A stretch of 64,000 nucleotides of DNA from assembly GCF_000814765.1 (NCBI RefSeq), contig NZ_JWIC01000007.1:970500-1034499 (forward strand), written 5' to 3'. Position numbers and translations under genes: made by a program. This stretch comes from Pseudoalteromonas luteoviolacea (lineage in GTDB: Bacteria; Pseudomonadota; Gammaproteobacteria; Enterobacterales; Alteromonadaceae). Each line of letters begins with the position of its first letter. The first letter of the stretch is position 1. The notes below the pieces were generated by a model. That model searched no databases. It was not told the origin of the DNA and saw nothing but the letters and a program-made list of their open reading frames with translations. Shown here one piece after another: positions 59,180 to 64,000 of this stretch.

Positions 59180-60151
59180 TTATAGATGAACGAGTTGCTC
59201 TCGAAAAGCAGCGACTGATTTACCAAAATGTCGCTTAAATTGTTTTGCTAATGCTTGATGATCCTGATACCCAACGGATAGTGCAATGTCAGCAAACCGC
59301 TGATTTGAGTAAATCAGTAATTCTTTGGTTTTTTCCAGTCTAAGTAAACGGATATAGTCAAATGGTGTCATGCCGACTGACGACTTAAAGCGTCTGATGA
59401 GAGTACGCTCGGAAACACAGGCTAAACTGGCGAGCGACTTTAGTGTAAATGGTTGACGCAACTGTGCTTTGATATGAGTCTGCACGGTATGCACCGTAGC
59501 GTCTTGGTGAGCATCTAGCGCACTACTGGTGATGAACGCTGTTTGCGATAGTTGTGGTTCAGGTATCGCTAACCAACTCACTACTTGCTCGGCAACATCA
59601 GTGCCGATTTGCTGTTTAATTAAAGCCAGCATCACATACATATAGCTATGTGCAGCTCCTGCGGTGTAGAGCTTTTGATTACAAAGGTAAATCGGTGAGG
59701 TGTCTAACTCTAATTGTGGAAAGTAACGATTAAAAAATGCTTCAAGCCACCAACTGGCGGTAATGCGTTGCTTGTCCAAAAGGCCAAGCGCTGCGGCATA
59801 AGCAACGCCGCAACATCCTGCAACCAGAGTAGGAGACGTACTTATTTTTAGTTTTTCACTCAGTAGCGGAGCATAGCGGTTTAACTTTTGGCACGTTTGC
59901 CACAGGTGCTTGTCTCCTTGATATTGACTCCCAATGATGATCAGTACATCAATTGGTTGTAGGTCTTTAAGTTGGCAGTCGACCTTAAACGCTGCACCTT
60001 GACTACTGATAACCATCTCCTCTTTCAAAGAGACAATTTGCCATTGGTAGAATGCTGTTCTCATGACTTGATTGGCGACATTTAACACATCGATGATCCC
60101 TGTTAACGCACTTGCCATCACACCTTGTTGGCATAAAATTGCAACTTTCAT
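59180..60151 (-). CDS. GlxA-type AraC family regulator with DJ-1/PfpI domain
   Basis: 323 residues. Residues 1-165 are a DJ-1/PfpI-like domain (VAILCQQGVMASALTGIIDVLNVAN, then VAGCCGVAYAAALGLLDKQRITASWW with the Cys at the nucleophile-elbow position). Residues about 225-320 are an AraC DNA-binding domain: FTLKSLASLACVSERTLIRRFKSSVGMTPFDYIRLLRLE and FADIALSVGYQDHQALAKQFKRHFG. It is divergently placed to a MAPEG gene with 95 bp between starts, so it probably controls that gene. Ligand unknown. Confidence 0.92.
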   Translation of the reverse strand: MKVAILCQQGVMASALTGIIDVLNVANQVMRTAFYQWQIVSLKEEMVISSQGAAFKVDCQLKDLQPIDVLIIIGSQYQGDKHLWQTCQKLNRYAPLLSEKLKISTSPTLVAGCCGVAYAAALGLLDKQRITASWWLEAFFNRYFPQLELDTSPIYLCNQKLYTAGAAHSYMYVMLALIKQQIGTDVAEQVVSWLAIPEPQLSQTAFITSSALDAHQDATVHTVQTHIKAQLRQPFTLKSLASLACVSERTLIRRFKSSVGMTPFDYIRLLRLEKTKELLIYSNQRFADIALSVGYQDHQALAKQFKRHFGKSVAAFREQLVHL

Positions 60152-60246
60152 GTCACTTTCACCTTAAAAATTGTCAATAGTGACACTGTAGTGGGGTGTG
60201 ACGCTACTGTAAAGTGGTTGCATATTCATTGAGTAAGGAAATTTAT

Positions 60247-60663
60247 ATGTGGATCCAATACCCTATTTTCGCATTGGTACTTTTATTCTTGTGGCTATGG
60301 CTTGCAACGGCTTGCTTACGCATAAAGGCAGTTCGGCGTGGTGAATTATCACTGCAAGCGGTCAATTTTGTGCTTAAAGATCAGATGGCTGAACGCACTC
60401 GGCTATATGGCAATAGCTATGATAACCAGTATCAGCAGCCGGTCTTGTTTATCTGTCTGTTAGCCCTTTTACATATTGAATCCGTGTCTGGAATTGGCTG
60501 GTATGCACTCGCTTGTGTGTTCGTTGTTGCGCGTTATTGGCACTGCTATGAGCATATTCGCTCAACCAATATTAAAAGGCGTACTATGGCATTTGCCTTA
60601 TCGAGCGTTAGTTTATTTGGAGGCTGGACTGCGTGGTTTACAACCATGACTTTAGCTCAGTAG
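60247..60663 (+). CDS. MAPEG family membrane protein
   Basis: 138 residues from the ATG at 60247 (AAGGAAA upstream). Four membrane helices with the MAPEG features: a first helix, then RIKAVRRGELS, an NSYDNQYQQPVLF stretch with the conserved Asn-Gln-x-Pro-x-x-F pattern, then WYALACVFVVARYWHCYEHIRSTNIKRRTMAF. Family members include microsomal glutathione S-transferases and eicosanoid synthases; bacterial ones are mostly uncharacterised. Likely a target of the divergent GlxA-type regulator. Confidence 0.88.
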   Translation: MWIQYPIFALVLLFLWLWLATACLRIKAVRRGELSLQAVNFVLKDQMAERTRLYGNSYDNQYQQPVLFICLLALLHIESVSGIGWYALACVFVVARYWHCYEHIRSTNIKRRTMAFALSSVSLFGGWTAWFTTMTLAQ

Positions 60664-60680
60664 ATACACAACTTAAAGAC

Positions 60681-60707
60681 TAAAAAAGCAAGGCATAGCC
60701 TTGCTTT
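60681..60707 (-). terminator. Rho-independent terminator on the minus strand
   Basis: 10-bp perfect stem AAAGCAAGGC with GCCTTGCTTT, ATA loop, then six T on the minus strand. It ends the esterase gene (67 nt downstream of its stop) and may also serve the MAPEG gene. Confidence 0.85.
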
Positions 60708-60773
60708 GGTTGGTATCATAATTTGCCACAAATTAACTGTTGTGGCTCAGCGAGAGTGCTTTAATGGCTTTGA

Positions 60774-62243
60774 TTACTTTAACCACTCAATCATATTGGT
60801 CATCAAGGCTTGCGCTGCAACTAAACCGTCTTGTCCACCGACATCACACAAACCTAAGCCACAGCCATCAAAGTGATGCTCGGCTTTTTCTAGTAAATGT
60901 AATTCGCTGCCGTCGCGACATTGAACTTGAGCATATTGCTTGTTAAAGACAAGACTATTTGCTTGTGCAGGACCCGTTGCAATACTGCCTGACAGGGCAT
61001 TACACAGTCTCAATGACTGACTTGGCGAAACAATGGTGTCTGCCATACCGTGGCTGATAAACATCTCTGGGGCTTGGGCAGGTGCGTGTTCGATGGCTTC
61101 TAGTAAGCTATTGTTTAGCACAACAGGCTCATTACCCGTTAAATCTTGCCAGTGGGCTTTACCTGATAAAATGGCGATCATGCGTTCAATGTACCCATGT
61201 ACATAAGTACCGTCTTGTACTTCTTTTAACTGATGTGCAAAATCAGCAACAGGGAACATAGGGGCGATTTTATCGACTTTATTCGGGAATTGCTGAGATA
61301 ACCATACAGCCATGTGTCCGCCAGCTGATTGTCCTGTAATTCGCACTGATTTATCGCTGTTGGTATAGTTAGCATTGTTTGCCTGCACCCACAAAAATGC
61401 ATCGCGAATATCTTGTTTGCTGTCTTCAATATTGACCTGATTACAAGCAGGACCGGCTTCTCTGTCTTCCACCAAACGGTAATATGGCATATAGACCACA
61501 AACCCAGCATCAGTGAACTGTGCAAGTTGAGCCTCAGCAGTACGTGCTGTGCCGAGCCTTTCTAACCAGCCTCCTCCGTGGATCATCATAATAGGTATGG
61601 CATTGTGGTTATTGGCATTTTTGTAAACACGCATTTCTAAATGACATGCACCGCGCTCGTTAAACGTGGTTTTATAGGTGGTGCGCTGCACTAAAGGGAT
61701 CTCGGCAAAGCTTTGTGGCTTAGTGGTAATAGGCAAAGTTGCCGTGTAACCTGGCATCCACGCATCTTGAACGAAATTTAAGTCTTCGCTGTTACCGTAT
61801 CGCTGTGCCTTGTAATCAAACTCTCTTAAGCAAAACTCGGTGTCAGACTCATTTTTGTATTCAATGGCTGTTTTACATTGAGGATCTGTGTAATACCAGT
61901 TCCTTTTTGCTAAAGCAGTGTCTATCGCATTGCATTGACCGTCTTGACTATACAGTGTTGGTAACAAGCTTGGAGATGGTTTACTCGCAACGGCAGCAAA
62001 GCAATAGCTGGCACCTGTCACAATGCTTTCTATCTCAGCAGAGCCACTGTTTAGCATGTCCTTAAGTGCGGCGTCATGGTGAGCAAAATATCCCATTGAT
62101 GCAGCTAAAGCTGGGTTTCCTTCAGTTGGTTTTCCTTGCAGATAGTGTGCAAGCAGCGCCTGTGGATCTGGAAATATTGATGCACTTGCAACAGCTGACA
62201 TCGATAATGCGAGACAACTAAGCAGGTTTGGTAGATGTTTCAT
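60774..62243 (-). CDS. Secreted alpha/beta-hydrolase (carboxylesterase-like)
   Basis: 489 residues. Sec signal peptide ending AVASA/SIF (about 21). The HSL/BD-FAE type oxyanion motif HGGGW lies in MIMIHGGGWLERLG near residue 220 and the nucleophile in RITGQSAGGHMAVWL near residue 310. The acid and His are probably in ISHGMADTIVSP and EKAEHHFDGC near the end. The N-terminal 190 residues form a separate region with several cysteines that I do not recognise. Probably hydrolyses an ester outside the cytoplasm. Divergent from the subtilase gene. Confidence 0.85.
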   Translation of the reverse strand: MKHLPNLLSCLALSMSAVASASIFPDPQALLAHYLQGKPTEGNPALAASMGYFAHHDAALKDMLNSGSAEIESIVTGASYCFAAVASKPSPSLLPTLYSQDGQCNAIDTALAKRNWYYTDPQCKTAIEYKNESDTEFCLREFDYKAQRYGNSEDLNFVQDAWMPGYTATLPITTKPQSFAEIPLVQRTTYKTTFNERGACHLEMRVYKNANNHNAIPIMMIHGGGWLERLGTARTAEAQLAQFTDAGFVVYMPYYRLVEDREAGPACNQVNIEDSKQDIRDAFLWVQANNANYTNSDKSVRITGQSAGGHMAVWLSQQFPNKVDKIAPMFPVADFAHQLKEVQDGTYVHGYIERMIAILSGKAHWQDLTGNEPVVLNNSLLEAIEHAPAQAPEMFISHGMADTIVSPSQSLRLCNALSGSIATGPAQANSLVFNKQYAQVQCRDGSELHLLEKAEHHFDGCGLGLCDVGGQDGLVAAQALMTNMIEWLK

Positions 62244-62538
62244 AAAAGGTCCTTGTTGGTGTACTGATGGTAGTGACGTGTCTTTAATTCGGATATTTAG
62301 ACGTTTTTTACTATTTTATTTTTTGTAATTGTTTGTAACGGCTTGGTGCTTGCCAAGGTGAATGAAATAAGTGCAAATTACTGAATAAAAAACTATAAAT
62401 TCTCAAGAATGACAGTCATCAAAATGACACTTTGGTAACTTTTTTGTTTTTTAGGTGTTATTTTTTGGTGTTTTTTATGTTTATATAAAATACGAGTTTT
62501 TGGGTACATACGTTAAAATAAAAAGTAAGTAGCGATTT

Positions 62539-64000
62539 ATGAATATAAAAATAACAAAACTAGCATTGGTTGTTGCAGCATCATTGTCTGCAAACGCATT
62601 TGCAAATATTGAGTATCCGCTGATGCCAGGTGATCCACTAGTCGATCAGCAATGGCACCTTAAAAACACAGGTCAAGCCGCTTTTTCAGACAGAGGTGGT
62701 AAAGCTGGTGAAGATATGAATGTGTCTTTGGCACATGCCATGGGCATCATGGGCGCAGGTGTGACAGCTGCTGTTATTGATGGTGGTGTAGAAGTACAGC
62801 ATCCAGACTTAATCGATAATGCTCGTCCTGGTTCTTGGAACTTTACAACCAATAGTCCTGATTTAGCGCCAGGTAGCCCAACGGACAGACACGGTACTGC
62901 GGTAGCAGGGATCATAGCATCAAGCGCTTTTAATGGCATTGGTGGTCGTGGTGTAGCACCAAGAGCGGGTTTGGTTGGTTTTAACTATCTTGTATCAGGT
63001 AACCAAACTACGGCGAATTGGCTTCAATCTCATGGTATGTACTCAGATGGATTTGCGAGACAATCCTTTGATTTCCCTCGTGTATTTAACCAGAGCTACG
63101 GCCGTACTTTATCTTCACCCAGAAGTTTTGACTATGAAGAATCACCATGGCTGAAAACATATGAAGATGCTCAAGAAGAAATCACACGTACGACCCATGG
63201 TGGACGTGGTGCAATTTTTGTTAAATCAGCAGGTAATGGCTATGAAAGACAAACGTTTACACATAGTGAGTTAGGCCGTGGTTATCTGTGGTTTGACAAC
63301 AAGAACCATGGTTTACCACTGCAAAATGTAAACCTTGAGCGCATGGATACCAGTTTCTGGAATCTGGTTGCTTCAGCATACAATGCAGACGGTGAGCTTT
63401 CATCATACTCTACTGTTGGCTCGAGTGTATTTGTTTCAGCACCTGGTGGTCAGTATGGTACAACTTCACCAGCTATCATCACAACGGATGTGTCAGGCTG
63501 TAGTGCAGGTTATAACCCGCTTTGGCTTCGCAATGACTTACACGGCGGCCATCCACTTGATCCAAACTGTGATTACAGTGCCAGATCGAATGGTACTTCT
63601 GCGGCAGCGCCAAACGTTGCTGGTGCAATTGCTGTCATTATGTCAGCAAACCCTGCGCTTTCATGGTTGGATGTAAGAAATATCCTTGCGACAACTTCAC
63701 GTCGTATCGATGCAGATCACCCAGGTGTTGCATTGTCATTCAAAGACTCAGAAGGTAAGCAGGTAAGCTACCAAGCAATTGATAAGTGGCAGACGAATGC
63801 GGCGGGTTATCAGTTCCATAACTTCTTTGGGTTTGGCGCTGTTGACGTCGACGCTGCTGTTAACCTAGCGCGTTTCTACGACAAAAACCTAGGTGAGTTT
63901 GTTAAGACTGACCGAGTGTTAGTAACAGCTGATGCAGAAATTCCTGATGGTCACTTAAGTGGTGCACAAAGCACATTTAATAATGAACAAACGCTCACTG
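62539..64000 (+). CDS. Kexin-like S8 subtilase, 3' partial
   Basis: The frame runs from the ATG at 62539 past the window end (487 full codons seen). Sec signal peptide ends ANAFA/N (22). The subtilisin triad is Asp81 (VIDGGVEVQHPD), His118 (RHGTAVAGIIA) and Ser354 (NGTSAAAPNVAGA), with an oxyanion Asn in KSAGNGY. The mature enzyme begins with LMPGDPLVDQQWHLKNTGQ almost at once, with no room for a propeptide. That recalls Aeromonas ASP/KexA-like proteases, which instead use a separately encoded chaperone; such a gene could lie beyond the edge. The last residues (TDRVLVTADAEIPDGHLSG) look like the start of a P/Homo-B domain. Secreted endopeptidase by inference. Confidence 0.93.
   Translation, partial: MNIKITKLALVVAASLSANAFANIEYPLMPGDPLVDQQWHLKNTGQAAFSDRGGKAGEDMNVSLAHAMGIMGAGVTAAVIDGGVEVQHPDLIDNARPGSWNFTTNSPDLAPGSPTDRHGTAVAGIIASSAFNGIGGRGVAPRAGLVGFNYLVSGNQTTANWLQSHGMYSDGFARQSFDFPRVFNQSYGRTLSSPRSFDYEESPWLKTYEDAQEEITRTTHGGRGAIFVKSAGNGYERQTFTHSELGRGYLWFDNKNHGLPLQNVNLERMDTSFWNLVASAYNADGELSSYSTVGSSVFVSAPGGQYGTTSPAIITTDVSGCSAGYNPLWLRNDLHGGHPLDPNCDYSARSNGTSAAAPNVAGAIAVIMSANPALSWLDVRNILATTSRRIDADHPGVALSFKDSEGKQVSYQAIDKWQTNAAGYQFHNFFGFGAVDVDAAVNLARFYDKNLGEFVKTDRVLVTADAEIPDGHLSGAQSTFNNEQTLT

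Overview
The window looks like a piece of chromosome from a marine gammaproteobacterium of the Alteromonadales, most likely Pseudoalteromonas or a close relative. The basis is AT-rich DNA with very AT-rich intergenic gaps, many secreted proteins and lipoproteins, a GlyGly-CTERM anchor, a TonB-dependent receptor, a kexin-like S8 protease and a DbpA helicase. This is inference from gene content; no rRNA or other marker gene is present. I saw no tRNA, rRNA, CRISPR array, insertion sequence or prophage.

Region by region. 1-9.1 kb is a cell-surface block. It has a truncated choice-of-anchor U / Ig-like protein whose GlyGly-CTERM tail runs in frame into an outer-membrane beta-barrel, then a probable operon of an O-antigen-ligase-like glycosyltransferase with TPRs, a small lipoprotein and a 1563-residue collagen-like protein. 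9.5-18.4 kb holds a lipoprotein, a DUF6351 hydrolase, two tandem paralogues of unknown function, a TonB-dependent siderophore receptor with a Fur-box-like site, and a WYL regulator paired with a small monooxygenase-like protein. 18.6-28.7 kb is mixed: a Sel1-like protein, a TonB-C-like lipoprotein, a small putative zinc peptidase, a LysE exporter, a PilZ-like protein, a large PKD/Ig lipoprotein, an S66 peptidase and a nucleotide pyrophosphatase/phosphodiesterase. 28.9-45.7 kb carries an RND adaptor/permease pair, a response regulator, an AraC regulator with a membrane domain, dbpA, several small membrane proteins and lipoproteins, an ABC transporter pair of the YbbA/YbbP type, and a class C beta-lactamase-like hydrolase. 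46.2-52 kb has a beta-propeller protein, a DUF5329 protein, a chemoreceptor with a structured 5' leader, a C39-like peptidase, a decayed GNAT gene and a cold-shock gene.

52.1-56.4 kb is the clearest accessory module: a Tle1-type (DUF2235) lipase, probably a type VI secretion effector, followed by four tandem DUF2931-like lipoprotein genes that are probably its immunity family. Two are intact and two are broken by short indels and a nonsense mutation. No secretion apparatus gene is in the window. 56.6-64 kb has PhzF, a DUF1624-like acyltransferase, a GlxA-type regulator divergent from a MAPEG protein, an esterase, and the start of a kexin-like subtilase that runs off the end.

The items most worth checking are the sortable-protein/beta-barrel fusion at 1-1710, the lipase with its decaying immunity array, the collagen-like fibre with its neighbouring ligase, and the terminator-containing leader of the chemoreceptor gene.
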